The notes: generated by a model from the letters alone, not told the origin. DNA of 26,316 nucleotides from JANQPA01 sp964628385 (GCA_964628385.1 CAZVOD010000070.1:1-26316), one strand, 5' to 3'. Shown: positions 1 to 7,670, numbered from the stretch's first letter. A program made the numbers and translations.

Positions 1-278
1 ATTCAAGCAGTAAAACACAAGAAGTGGGCCTTCGGCAACCCAATGAGTTAGGATTATATGATATGAGTGGTAATGTATTGGAATGGTGCTGGGATTGGTA
101 TGGAGCTTACAGCAGCAGTACCCAGCGCAACCCTACCGGTGCTTCTAGCGGTTCGAACCGTGTCTTCCGCGGCGGCAGTTGGTCCTACATCGCCAGGGAC
201 TGCCGGGTGGCCTATCGCTACAGGTTCAATCCCGAGAACCGCGACGACGGCCTGGGGTTCCGGGTCATCCTTCCCTAG
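1..278 (+). CDS. Formylglycine-generating-enzyme (SUMF1/FGE)-fold protein, C-terminal part
   Basis: The gene is truncated by the left window edge: the frame is open from base 3 to the TAG at 276-278, and the GTG at 24 is not a credible start because conserved sequence precedes it. Visible are the FGE-sulfatase signatures NELGLYDMSGNV, EWCWDWYG, RVFRGGSW and a final GFRV. This C-type-lectin-like fold is used by formylglycine-generating enzymes, by Bacteroidota lipoproteins of the GldK type, and by variable proteins of diversity-generating retroelements. The last ~40 residues look like a DGR variable region (separate entry), so a ligand-binding target protein is more likely than an enzyme. The upstream domains are out of view, so secretion signals cannot be judged. 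The fold is confident; the DGR role is inference. Confidence 0.85.
   Translation, partial: SSSKTQEVGLRQPNELGLYDMSGNVLEWCWDWYGAYSSSTQRNPTGASSGSNRVFRGGSWSYIARDCRVAYRYRFNPENRDDGLGFRVILP
159..275 (+). other. Probable DGR variable region (VR) at the 3' end of the FGE-fold gene
   Basis: From RVFRGGSW to the stop codon the composition changes: about 65% GC and only ~14% adenine by hand count, against roughly 45% GC in the first part of the gene. The codons at the surface-loop positions are nearly all NNC: TCC TAC ATC at 183-191, GAC at 198, TAC at 219, TTC at 225, and GAC GAC GGC at 243-251. In known DGR targets these positions derive from AAC codons in the template repeat by adenine mutagenesis. 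Unmutated-looking AAT and AAC remain at 228 and 237. The G/C-rich 252-275 would be the constant, IMH-like end. Without the template repeat this stays an inference. Confidence 0.6.
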
Positions 279-313
279 TCAGTTGGTAGTTATGGCATAT
301 ACCTTTGAGCTCC

Positions 314-391
314 ATTTTGGAAGCACTAGCAGGCTGCGATCATCGTGGAGGGGACCGGAGCGAGAGAGCGGGCGGTTAGTGCTTCCAAAAT
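314..391. repeat. 15-bp perfect inverted repeat with GC-rich loop
   Basis: Arms 314-328 (ATTTTGGAAGCACTA) and 377-391 are perfect reverse complements and enclose 48 bases rich in G and purines. The structure lies 36 bp after the stop of the FGE-fold gene and ends about 50 bp before the methyltransferase start. It could be a transcription terminator, the hairpin/cruciform that some DGRs carry downstream of the variable region, or a small repeat element. There is no T-run directly after the right arm, so a simple intrinsic terminator is not the best fit. Confidence 0.55.
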
Positions 392-441
392 CAAAATATG
401 AAAACTCGTACTACGATTACAAACCAGTCTAAAACACCCCC

Positions 442-1095
442 ATGCACAAATGGACCCTTGCCCAGGCCCTCGAAATCCGATGGTGGCGGCAATATCTTCG
501 TGGTAAGTCGGTAGATGGCTATCTGGATCAAAAGAAAGCCTATTGGCAGCGAGTGCTTACCCACCTGGATGTAGGAGAGGTGAATGGCCGGATATTGGAT
601 GCCGGCTGTGGTCCGGCGGGCATTTTTACTATTTTTCCCCAACAAGAAATAGTGGCTGTCGATCCACTGCTGGAGCGCTATGCAGCCGAGCTGGCCCATT
701 TCAATCCTGCCTGGTATCCAAATGTACAGTTCATCAGTAAGCCACTGGAAGCTTTTGCCGCTAATGAAAAATACGATTTTCTCTTTTGCCTCAACGCTAT
801 CAATCACGTCAAAGACATTGATAAGGCCATGGATCAGTTGCTGGCCGCCGCCCGGCCCGGAGCAACTCTCGTACTCAGCATTGATGCCCATAAGTATGCG
901 GCTCTGAAGTGGCTCTTTCGAACCATCCCCGGTGATGCACTGCATCCGCATCAGTATGATCTGGCCGAATACCGGGCTATGCTGACCGGCAGGGGTTGCA
1001 GCATCCATCAGGAGTGGATTTCCAAAACCGGCAAAATCTTCGATTATATCTTTTTGCTGGCAAAAGTGCCTAGTCGTCAGTTAGCTGCAACTTAG
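442..1095 (+). CDS. Class I SAM-dependent methyltransferase
   Basis: A 217-residue soluble protein with the Rossmann-type methyltransferase core. Motif I is ILDAGCGPAG at residues 51-60, the acidic end of strand 2 is VAVDP at 71-75, a motif-IV-like DFLFCLNAINHV lies at 112-123, and the post-motif strand is GATLVLSI at 140-147. This resembles Methyltransf_11/25 proteins. The substrate cannot be read from the sequence; the N-terminal ~45 residues with WWRQYL are probably the substrate cap. The ATG at 442 follows the 279-441 gap. The 3' end overlaps the convergent TPR gene by 26 bp. No promoter was recognised. Confidence 0.85.
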   Translation: MHKWTLAQALEIRWWRQYLRGKSVDGYLDQKKAYWQRVLTHLDVGEVNGRILDAGCGPAGIFTIFPQQEIVAVDPLLERYAAELAHFNPAWYPNVQFISKPLEAFAANEKYDFLFCLNAINHVKDIDKAMDQLLAAARPGATLVLSIDAHKYAALKWLFRTIPGDALHPHQYDLAEYRAMLTGRGCSIHQEWISKTGKIFDYIFLLAKVPSRQLAAT

Positions 1096-1387
1096 CGGCG
1101 GCCAGTTCACCCAGCGCATGTTGATCGCCAACTTTTCGGGCCACTTGTATGCCTCGCTCGTAGGTCTGTATGGCCTGCTCCGGTTGTCGTTGTTGTTCGT
1201 ATAATTTTCCCAAATGATAATATACGCCCACATAATCCGGATCCAATTGGATCAGTTGTTGGTAGTAATCATGGGCCTTTTCCAGCGCTTTTAGCTTTTC
1301 GTATTCTTTGGCCACGGCAAAGTACAAAAAGGCCTCCTCAGGAGATGCTTCCAGCATGGGCAGCAGTTGTTTTAATCTATTTGTCAT
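1070..1387 (-). CDS. Small TPR-repeat protein
   Basis: A 105-residue protein without a signal peptide. Tetratricopeptide helices run from about residue 15 to 100, with repeat hallmarks around AFLYFAVAKEYEKL (19-32), KAHDYYQQLIQLDPD (38-51), AVYYHLGKLYEQQ-like residues 55-67 and PEQAIQTYERGI (69-80). Proteins of this size are common in Bacteroidota and act as protein-protein interaction scaffolds; the partner is unknown. Its last 26 bp overlap the methyltransferase tail to tail, with no room for a terminator between the two. The start ATG is at 1385-1387, divergent from etfB. Confidence 0.8.
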   Translation of the reverse strand: MTNRLKQLLPMLEASPEEAFLYFAVAKEYEKLKALEKAHDYYQQLIQLDPDYVGVYYHLGKLYEQQRQPEQAIQTYERGIQVARKVGDQHALGELAAAKLQLTDD

Positions 1388-1420
1388 ATCGGCATCTTGT
1401 CAGCGAAAATTCGCTAAAAT

Positions 1421-1453
1421 TTTGATAATGTGATCCTAAATTAATTATATTTG
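1421..1453 (+). promoter_or_regulatory. Bacteroidota-type promoter for etfBA
   Basis: TATATTTG at 1446-1453 matches the -7 consensus TAnnTTTG exactly. TTTG at 1421-1424 lies 21 bp upstream, as expected for the -33 element of the primary Bacteroidota sigma factor. Transcription would start near 1460 and give a leader of about 110 nt before etfB. Confidence 0.65.
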
Positions 1454-1570
1454 TTAAGACTAATGATATGGAGTGAAATCTCCTTCTAACCATTCGGAAT
1501 TTGTCAAATAGTCTCTGACATCAAAGGTAGCCTGGGCAGATTCCATAACCAAAAAAAGACATTACGACGA

Positions 1571-2311
1571 ATGAAGTTGCTAGTATGTGTCAGCAAAACG
1601 CCAGAAACAACAACAAAGATAGCGGTCAATGATGATGGCTCAGACCTGAAGATGGATGGCGTTCAGTATATTATGAATCCTTACGACGAGTGGTACGCAT
1701 TGGTAAGGGCATTGGAGCTAAAAGAGAAATTGGGCGGAAGCGTGACCATCGTGAATGTAGGCCCCAAGGCTAACGAGCAGGTGATCAGAAAAGGCCTGGC
1801 TATCGGCGCGGATGACGCGGTAAGAATCGATGCAGAACCATCAAGTGCATTGTTTATCGCCAAGCAATTGGCCGAATTTGCCAGAAACGAGAATTATGAC
1901 TTGATTTTTACAGGAAAGGAATCTATCGATAATAACCGCTCCGAAGTTGGAGGGATGTTAGCTGAATTATTGGACCTGCCCTTCATTTCTCATATCAATC
2001 ATTTGGAAATGGAAGATAATGTTGCAGTAGTTAATCGAGAAATTGAAGGAGGAGTAGAAATGCTGGAAGCAGAACTGCCCATTGTGGTTAGTGCAGCCAA
2101 AGGCTTGGCACAGCAGCGTATTCCCAATATGCGCGGTATCATGATGGCCAAGCGCAAGCCACTCAAAGTAGTGGAAGCTGTTGCTTTTGATGATCTTACT
2201 GTACCGGTAGCTTATGAATTGCCACCAGCCAGAGAAAATGTAACGCTGGTAGATCCTGATAATATGGAAGAGTTGGTACGCTTGTTACACGAGGAGGCTA
2301 AGGTGATTTAG
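1571..2311 (+). CDS. etfB: Electron transfer flavoprotein subunit beta
   Basis: A 246-residue protein, the usual EtfB length. It pairs with EtfA to form the soluble FAD/AMP heterodimer that takes electrons from acyl-CoA dehydrogenases and passes them to ETF-quinone oxidoreductase in beta-oxidation and amino-acid breakdown. The N terminus MKLLVCVSKTPET and the N34-P-Y-D-E patch are typical of the nucleotide-binding fold. LIFTGKESIDNN (111-122) and GMLAELL (128-134) belong to the AMP-binding part, and VVNREIEGG (153-161) with KGLAQQRIPNMRGIMMAKRK (177-196) is the family signature. Nothing suggests the bifurcating type, but that cannot be settled by eye. It lies 87 bp ahead of etfA. Confidence 0.96.
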   Translation: MKLLVCVSKTPETTTKIAVNDDGSDLKMDGVQYIMNPYDEWYALVRALELKEKLGGSVTIVNVGPKANEQVIRKGLAIGADDAVRIDAEPSSALFIAKQLAEFARNENYDLIFTGKESIDNNRSEVGGMLAELLDLPFISHINHLEMEDNVAVVNREIEGGVEMLEAELPIVVSAAKGLAQQRIPNMRGIMMAKRKPLKVVEAVAFDDLTVPVAYELPPARENVTLVDPDNMEELVRLLHEEAKVI

Positions 2312-2398
2312 AGATGCTTATACCGCATCCGGGTAGCGTAAGTTACTGCCTTGTCAGATTTTAAGTTTAGTATAAAAGTCTTTGAAAAATAAAAAACC

Positions 2399-3355
2399 AT
2401 GGTTTTAGTTTTTGCAGAACATCAAAAAGGAATTTTCAAAAAAGCGGCATTTGAGGCCGTAACCTATGGATATAAAACAGCCCAAATGATGGGCACAGAA
2501 TGCCACGCCATCGTGATGGGAAAGGCGGAAGGCGCAGATGAGCTGGGTAAATACGGAGCAGTCAAAATACACCACATCGGCGGCGAATCACTGGATATCG
2601 TTGATAGTCAGGTGTATGCAAAGCTTCTGGCTGAGGCCGCCCAAAAAACTGCCGCTAAAGTAATCGTCATGGCCGATACTTCTACTGGTAAAACAACGAT
2701 GGGTCGTTTGGCCGCTCGTTTGACCGCCGGCTCCGTATCGGGCGTAAAGGGATTGCCGGAGATTGATGGCGATAGCTTTAAGGTGAAGAAAAATATCTTT
2801 TCGGGAAAAGCAGTTTCCACTTACGAAATAAAATCAGCTATCAAGCTGGTTTCGGTGGTTGGTAACTCTATACCACCGGAAGTCGTGGCCGATAGTGTAG
2901 TACCGGAGGCCCTGGATTTGGAAGTACCGGCTCCTAAATTGAAGGTGCGCCAGATTAACCGCGTGGAAGGCACTGTGCCATTGCCGGAAGCCGAACTGGT
3001 AGTATCGGGAGGTCGTGGCTTGAAAGGGCCTGAACACTGGGGAGTACTGGAAGAATTAGCCAAAGCACTTGGCGCTACCACTGCCTGTTCAAGGCCGGTA
3101 TCTGATGCCGACTGGCGCCCTCACCACGAGCATGTAGGGCAGACGGGTATTGCCATTCGTCCTAATCTATATATTGCTATGGGGATTTCAGGAGCGATAC
3201 AGCACCTGGCCGGAGTCAGTAATTCCAAAACCATCGTTGTGATCAATAAAGACCCGGAAGCACCATTCTTTAAAGCTGCGGACTACGGCGTAGTCGGTGA
3301 CTTATTTGAAGTCGCTCCGAAGTTGACAGAAGCCGTGAAAAAGTTTAGAAGCTAG
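2399..3355 (+). CDS. etfA: Electron transfer flavoprotein subunit alpha
   Basis: A 318-residue partner of EtfB. The N-terminal domain (1-185) starts MVLVFAEHQKG. The C-terminal FAD-binding domain shows VVSGGRGLKGPE (201-212), the conserved arginine and acidic stretch SRPVSDADWRPHHEHVGQTG (231-250), the YIAMGISGAIQHLAG signature (258-272) and VINKDPEAPFF followed by ADYGVVGD (281-301). All expected FAD-contact elements are present. It carries electrons in the cytoplasm as a heterodimer with EtfB. Both genes share one promoter, with a hairpin terminator after this gene. Confidence 0.97.
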   Translation: MVLVFAEHQKGIFKKAAFEAVTYGYKTAQMMGTECHAIVMGKAEGADELGKYGAVKIHHIGGESLDIVDSQVYAKLLAEAAQKTAAKVIVMADTSTGKTTMGRLAARLTAGSVSGVKGLPEIDGDSFKVKKNIFSGKAVSTYEIKSAIKLVSVVGNSIPPEVVADSVVPEALDLEVPAPKLKVRQINRVEGTVPLPEAELVVSGGRGLKGPEHWGVLEELAKALGATTACSRPVSDADWRPHHEHVGQTGIAIRPNLYIAMGISGAIQHLAGVSNSKTIVVINKDPEAPFFKAADYGVVGDLFEVAPKLTEAVKKFRS

Positions 3356-3393
3356 TACGGCAGAAGCGGTGAAATGGAAAGTGGGTAAATCTG

Positions 3394-3442
3394 TTGAGCA
3401 AGTCGGCAAATGGGCATTTGTGGCTCAAAATTGCTATTTTTT
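3394..3442 (+). terminator. Probable terminator of etfBA
   Basis: TTGAGC (3394-3399) pairs with GCTCAA (3423-3428), and CAAATG (3407-3412) pairs with CATTTG (3415-3420) inside it. A T-run at 3437-3442 follows after a short spacer. The structure starts 39 bp after the etfA stop. Confidence 0.55.
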
Positions 3443-3497
3443 CTAAATACTGGATACTTAGTAGGTTTTACTACTTTCCTTTTCCAAAAGAATGTTT

Positions 3498-3505
3498 TAC
3501 ATTTG
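3498..3505 (+). promoter_or_regulatory. -7 promoter element for rpsO
   Basis: TACATTTG matches TAnnTTTG exactly, 48 bp before the rpsO start. No clear TTG was found at the -33 distance, so only the -7 element is called. Confidence 0.55.
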
Positions 3506-3553
3506 CACGGCTAAATTAGCGCTGAGAAAAGATATAAATTCAGAATACTTACG

Positions 3554-3829
3554 ATGGCAGTTTATTTAAGAAAAGAAAAGAAAGAAGAAGTGTTTGAGCA
3601 GTACGCGGGTGACAAGAAGAATACCGGCTCTGCAGAAGGACAAGTTGCGTATTTCACATACCGCATCAAAGAATTGTCTGATCACTTGAAAAAGAACCGC
3701 AATGACCACTCTTGTAGAAAGGCATTGTTGAGTTTGGTAGGTAAGCGTAAGCGCTTATTGACTTACCTGATGAAAAAAGATATCCAGAGATATCGTGATA
3801 TAATTGATAAGTTGGGTATACGTAAGTAA
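3554..3829 (+). CDS. rpsO: Small ribosomal subunit protein uS15
   Basis: A 91-residue S15, slightly above the usual 88-89. It binds 16S rRNA at the central-domain three-way junction and helps start platform assembly. Family marks are TGSAEGQVAYFTYRI near residues 24-38, HLKKNRNDHSCRKALLSLVGKRKRLL (44-69) with its basic and HDxxS-like contact patch (DHSCRK), and YLMKKDIQRYRDII near the C-terminal helix. It lies upstream of pnp, the rpsO-pnp order seen in many bacteria. In other bacteria S15 can repress its own mRNA; no S15-binding leader was recognised here. Confidence 0.97.
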   Translation: MAVYLRKEKKEEVFEQYAGDKKNTGSAEGQVAYFTYRIKELSDHLKKNRNDHSCRKALLSLVGKRKRLLTYLMKKDIQRYRDIIDKLGIRK

Positions 3830-4174
3830 TTTTCGCTTACCCAAATTTGATAAAATGTAGAGTGGCGTTTTTAATTTAAATTAGCGGAGGAGCGAAAGAT
3901 TAAGAGAGAGATTTTTATACACCATTGCAAAATGCAAATGCTCCTTTCAAGCGCCCTTCTACCTTTTGCTAAATTTAGCTGACAATGGTCGGCTTTTGCA
4001 AACCTAGTATTTCAGAGAAATAATCAGGTGCCAGAATAACCAAGGCATCCACCTATGGCCTCCCATCACAGATTTTTTCCTCAGATGAATCAATTCTAGG
4101 ATTCCTTCTAAAGAATTTTCTTCGAAAGGTCGAGGGGGCATTTTTATGTATTTACATTAAACACAAGTCTTAAA
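3830..4174. other. Intergenic rpsO-pnp, no gene seen
   Basis: There are 345 bases with no convincing ORF. A 12-bp palindrome GCTAAATTTAGC at 3968-3979 contains TAAATTTA, one base off the -7 consensus, and could be a pnp promoter or operator. A weak GTAAG/CTTAC hairpin overlaps the rpsO stop (3822-3840). The long pnp leader might carry autoregulatory structure, as pnp mRNA does in enterobacteria, but none is evident. Confidence 0.5.
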
Positions 4175-6355
4175 ATGGGAAACAAAATTCCAATTTCCAC
4201 TTCCTTCGAATTACCAGATGGAAGAACTGTAACGATTGAGACAGGTAAATTAGCAGCACAATCAGACGGTTCTGTAGTGGTTCGCGTAGACAAAACGATG
4301 ATTTTTGCTACAGCGGTGTCAGCAAAAGAAGCCAAAGAAGGGCAGTCATTTTTTCCACTTTCTGTTGATTATCAGGAAAAATTTGCTGCTGCTGGGCGTA
4401 TTCCTGGCAACTTTTTCAGAAGAGAAACTAAACTATCCGATTACGAGGTCCTCATTTCCAGATTGGTAGACAGAGCTATCCGTCCTTTATTTCCGGATAA
4501 CTATCTCAACGAGACACAGTTGATTATCAATTTGATCTCGGGAGAAAAGGAAGTATTACCAGATGCATTTGTTGCCCTTGCTGGGTCAGCAGCTTTGACT
4601 ATTTCTGATATTCCTTTTGCCGGACCTATTTCTGAGGTGCGGGTAGCAAGAATCGACGGAGAATTCCACATCAATCCTAATCGCACAGAACTAGAGCGGG
4701 CCGATATGGACTTTATCGTTGCGGCTACTATGGATAATGTAGTTATGGTAGAAGGAGAAGCCAAAGAGTGTTCGGAAGAAGATATGGTGGAAGCCATTCG
4801 GGTAGCCCACGACGCTATAAAGGTACAGTGTGAAGCTCAGTTGGAATTAGCCAAATTAGTGGGTGGAAAAGCACTAACTATCAGAGAGGTGGAAGAGCCT
4901 GAAACCGATGAATATATTGAAAAGATGGTATCAGATATGACGCGTGATAAAGTTTATCAGGTGGCCAAATCTGCGCTTGTCAAGCACGAAAGAAAAGAGC
5001 AATTCTCCAATATCAAAGAAGAGATGCTGGAGAAGATCATGGAAGATAAAGGCGAAGAGTACTACGAAGAAAAAAAAGGATTGATCAAGGGGTACTACGA
5101 TAAGTTAAAGAAAGAGGTTATTCGTGAGATGGTCCTTTCAGAAGAGGTAAGATTGGATGGTCGAAAGCCTAGTGAGGTTCGTAATATCTGGACGGAGGTC
5201 GATTATCTGCCTGCGGCACACGGTTCGGCTATTTTTACCAGAGGAGAAACGCAGTCGCTCACTTCTTTAACACTGGGTACCAAGCTGGACGAATCCATGA
5301 TTGATACCGCTTTACTGATGAGTTATGAAAAATTCATTCTCCACTATAATTTCCCTGGTTTTTCAGTAGGAGAGGTCAAGCCGCAGCGCGGTCCGGGACG
5401 ACGGGAAGTAGGACACGCTAACTTGGCAGCTCGTGCGCTTAAGGCTGTTTTGCCAGAGAATTCACCTTATACCTTGCGTTTGGTTTCTGACATTTTGGAA
5501 TCCAATGGATCTTCCTCTATGGCTACGGTTTGCGCCGGAGCACTAGCATTAATGGATGGTGGTGTTGATATTAAGGCGCCAGTATCGGGGATTGCCATGG
5601 GTTTGATTACCGATGGAGAGCGCTTTGTTATATTGAGTGATATCCTGGGAGATGAAGATGCACTGGGAGATATGGACTTCAAGGTAACGGGTACCGCAAA
5701 TGGTATTACCGCTTGTCAGATGGACATCAAAATTGATGGTCTGCCCTACGAAGTGATGATAAAAGCCCTGGAACAGGCTAAAGAAGGTAGAATGCATATT
5801 CTCAATAAAATGGCTGAGTCGCTGGAAGCACCAAGAGAAGAAGTGAAAAAACATGCGCCAAGAATTGTTGAATTGATCATTGATAAAAGCTTTATCGGTG
5901 CTGTAATTGGTCCTGGTGGTAAGGTGATCCAGGAGATTCAGGCAGAAACGGGTACGACGATCAATATAGAAGAAGTGGGTAATGAAGGGGTAGTCAGCAT
6001 TTCCAGCCCGGATAAAGAATCGATTGATGCTGCTCTGGAGCGCATTCGCAAGATTACCTTTACACCCGAAGTGGGCGATGTTTACAAAGCAAAGGTCAAA
6101 ACGGTTATGCCTTACGGCGTCTTTGTGGATTTCCACGGTAAGAGCGGCTTGCTTCACGTATCTGAAATTTCACATTCCAGAATCGATAGAGTGGAAGAAG
6201 TATTTAAGGAAGGGGATGACGTAAAGGTGAAGTTGATCGGTGTGGATCAAAAAACCGGCAAATTGCGGTTGTCCAGAAAAGCGTTATTACCTAAGCCACA
6301 AAGCAGTTCAAATCCTAAAAGGCGAAACGATGATAATGGTAATGACAGTAATTAA
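4175..6355 (+). CDS. pnp: Polyribonucleotide nucleotidyltransferase (PNPase)
   Basis: A 726-residue protein that degrades RNA 3' to 5' using phosphate and releases nucleoside diphosphates. The domains are in canonical order: first RNase PH core (~10-150, with GRIPGNFFRRE at 74-84), alpha-helical linker (~245-325), second catalytic RNase PH core (~326-555, with SNGSSSMATVCAG at 443-455 and the catalytic acidic patch DILGDEDALGDMDFKV at 489-504), KH domain (~560-625, GPGGK at 579-583), S1 domain (~632-703, from VGDVYKAKV to LRLSRKAL) and a short polar tail. All expected motifs are intact. The start is ATG at 4175. Confidence 0.98.
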   Translation: MGNKIPISTSFELPDGRTVTIETGKLAAQSDGSVVVRVDKTMIFATAVSAKEAKEGQSFFPLSVDYQEKFAAAGRIPGNFFRRETKLSDYEVLISRLVDRAIRPLFPDNYLNETQLIINLISGEKEVLPDAFVALAGSAALTISDIPFAGPISEVRVARIDGEFHINPNRTELERADMDFIVAATMDNVVMVEGEAKECSEEDMVEAIRVAHDAIKVQCEAQLELAKLVGGKALTIREVEEPETDEYIEKMVSDMTRDKVYQVAKSALVKHERKEQFSNIKEEMLEKIMEDKGEEYYEEKKGLIKGYYDKLKKEVIREMVLSEEVRLDGRKPSEVRNIWTEVDYLPAAHGSAIFTRGETQSLTSLTLGTKLDESMIDTALLMSYEKFILHYNFPGFSVGEVKPQRGPGRREVGHANLAARALKAVLPENSPYTLRLVSDILESNGSSSMATVCAGALALMDGGVDIKAPVSGIAMGLITDGERFVILSDILGDEDALGDMDFKVTGTANGITACQMDIKIDGLPYEVMIKALEQAKEGRMHILNKMAESLEAPREEVKKHAPRIVELIIDKSFIGAVIGPGGKVIQEIQAETGTTINIEEVGNEGVVSISSPDKESIDAALERIRKITFTPEVGDVYKAKVKTVMPYGVFVDFHGKSGLLHVSEISHSRIDRVEEVFKEGDDVKVKLIGVDQKTGKLRLSRKALLPKPQSSSNPKRRNDDNGNDSN

Positions 6356-6361
6356 CAATAT

Positions 6362-6400
6362 AATTCTACGCAACCAGCTGGTTGCTTAGAATTTGTATTT
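6362..6400 (+). terminator. Hairpin just after pnp, probable terminator
   Basis: Arms 6362-6377 and 6378-6393 form a 16-bp inverted repeat with one mismatch (6369/6386), centred on GCAACCAGCTGGTTGC. It starts 6 bp after the pnp stop and is followed by T-rich TGTATTTT. Confidence 0.6.
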
Positions 6401-6443
6401 TAGTTCTGGAATGGGATGAAGGTGTTTTGCTGTTCAGTGAGGC

Positions 6444-6474
6444 AAAAAACCTGCCGGCCCGGCTGTCAGGCAGG
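6444..6474 (-). terminator. Terminator-like hairpin reading on the minus strand
   Basis: CCTGCC (6450-6455) pairs with GGCAGG (6469-6474). On the minus strand the hairpin is followed directly by six T (complement of 6444-6449). No minus-strand gene lies upstream of it, so it may stop antisense transcription into pnp or be a dispersed GC-rich palindromic repeat. Confidence 0.4.
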
Positions 6475-6563
6475 CGAAGCTGGGCGACAAAAGAACGAGT
6501 AAAAATGTATAATTTATTATTGACTCATTCCTATGTTGAGAAAAAAAGGAAAAGTTTTTTGAC

Positions 6564-6599
6564 AAAATACCCGGTTCATTCATTTGAATTGGGTATTTT
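6564..6599. terminator. Long bidirectional-type hairpin before rpoD
   Basis: AAAATACCC (6564-6572) pairs with GGGTATTTT (6591-6599). Inside it GG/TT wobble pairs and TTCA/TGAA continue the stem around a 6-nt loop, giving about 15 bp. The A-rich left and T-rich right arms fit an intrinsic terminator acting in either direction. Confidence 0.55.
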
Positions 6600-6735
6600 C
6601 ATATAAATTAGGAATAAGAAGGAATCTTCATTTTTTTTAATGAAAAAGTCAAGTATTTTTAGAGTACATGGAAACTTTTTTTCCTTTTCGGGCGTATTTA
6701 CCTATGAACAATAATTTTTTAAAATCCCCAATCCA

Positions 6736-7602
6736 ATGCGTCAATTAAAGATAACTAACAAAATTACCGCAAGAGAAAGTCTTGCTTTGGATAAATATCT
6801 GAATGATATTGGTAAAATTCCAATGCTTAACGCGGATGAAGAGGCGGAACTAGCAAAGCGTATTCGGGCTGGAGATCAGGAAGCACTTGACAAATTGACC
6901 AAATCGAATTTGAGATTTGTCGTTTCTGTGGCTAAACAGTATCAGAATCAGGGGCTTTCCTTAAGTGACCTGATTAATGAAGGCAACGTAGGTTTGATGA
7001 AAGCTGCAAAGCGCTTTGATGAGACAAAAGGCTTTAAGTTTATCTCCTACGCGGTATGGTGGATTCGCCAGTCCATCCTACAGGCCATCGTCGAATATTC
7101 AAGAATTGTCAGGCTACCTTTGAACAAGGTGGGCTCATACAATAAAGTGAATGAGGCTTTCTTGTCTTTTGTGCAAGAATTTGAACGCGAGCCAACCAAC
7201 GAGGAGTTGGCCGAATTGCTGCAAATGACGCCCAAAGAAATTTCTAATATGCTCAAAGGCAATGGTCGGCACTTGTCTGTTGATGCGCCGCTGAGTGGTG
7301 AAGACGGAGACAGTACTATGCTCGATGTGATTTCGGGTGACGAAGGGTCCAGCCCGGATGGAGGGTTGATGGATCAGTCTTTAAAGGAAGAAGTACAGCA
7401 AGGCTTGTCTATTTTATCACCACGAGAAGTGGAAGTGCTTTCGGCTTACTACGGCCTGAATGGATATAAGTCACTTACCCTCGAAGAAATCGGTGAGTTA
7501 TACGGCCTTACGCGGGAGCGTGTACGTCAGATCAAAGAAAGAGCCATTAGAAGACTGAGAAAGTCCTACAATAGAAATGCATTGAAGTCTTACCTCGGGT
7601 AA
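6736..7602 (+). CDS. rpoD: Primary RNA polymerase sigma factor (RpoD/SigA), Bacteroidota type
   Basis: A 288-residue group 1 sigma factor without region 1.1, as is usual in Bacteroidota. Region 1.2 is at ~17-50 (LDKYLNDIGKIPMLNADEE). Region 2 runs ~55-125 with NLRFVVSVAKQYQNQGLSL, the core-binding DLINEGNVGLMKAA (78-91) and the -10 reading FDETKGFKFISYAVWWIRQ. Region 3 is ~130-185. Region 4 has LSPREVEVL (228-236) and the helix-turn-helix LTLEEIGELYGLTRERVRQI (247-266). It recognises TTG/TAnnTTTG promoters, several of which occur in this window. The gene has its own intrinsic terminator. Confidence 0.97.
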   Translation: MRQLKITNKITARESLALDKYLNDIGKIPMLNADEEAELAKRIRAGDQEALDKLTKSNLRFVVSVAKQYQNQGLSLSDLINEGNVGLMKAAKRFDETKGFKFISYAVWWIRQSILQAIVEYSRIVRLPLNKVGSYNKVNEAFLSFVQEFEREPTNEELAELLQMTPKEISNMLKGNGRHLSVDAPLSGEDGDSTMLDVISGDEGSSPDGGLMDQSLKEEVQQGLSILSPREVEVLSAYYGLNGYKSLTLEEIGELYGLTRERVRQIKERAIRRLRKSYNRNALKSYLG

Positions 7603-7630
7603 GATTTAAATACCTCTTATTGCACGTTGG

Positions 7631-7670
7631 AAAGAGCAAAAAGCAAATCGCCTTTTGCTCTTTTCCTTTT
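7631..7670 (+). terminator. Intrinsic terminator of rpoD
   Basis: AAAGAGCAAAA (7631-7641) pairs perfectly with TTTTGCTCTTT (7653-7663), followed by T-rich TTTTCCTTTT. It lies 28 bp after the rpoD stop and ends before the ATG of the next gene at 7687. Confidence 0.8.

Larger units (their letters stand above)
6356..6735. other. Intergenic pnp-rpoD, three hairpins, no convincing gene
   Basis: These 380 bases hold three strong inverted repeats, listed separately. A 74-codon open frame starting at 6382 begins inside the first hairpin and runs through the other two; it shows no recognisable protein features and is not called. TATTTTTA at 6654-6661 is one base off the -7 promoter consensus and may serve rpoD (leader ~75 nt). 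Confidence 0.55.

Noticed and set aside
391..1008. 205-codon minus-strand frame opposite the methyltransferase
   Set aside because: The plus strand encodes an intact methyltransferase with clear SAM motifs; the antisense product resembles nothing.
5549..6157. 202-codon minus-strand frame inside pnp
   Set aside because: It is antisense to the conserved KH/S1-encoding part of pnp; the plus-strand protein is unmistakable and the minus translation has no family features.
6382..6606. 74-codon open frame between pnp and rpoD
   Set aside because: It starts inside the hairpin after pnp, runs through two more hairpins, and has no recognisable protein features.
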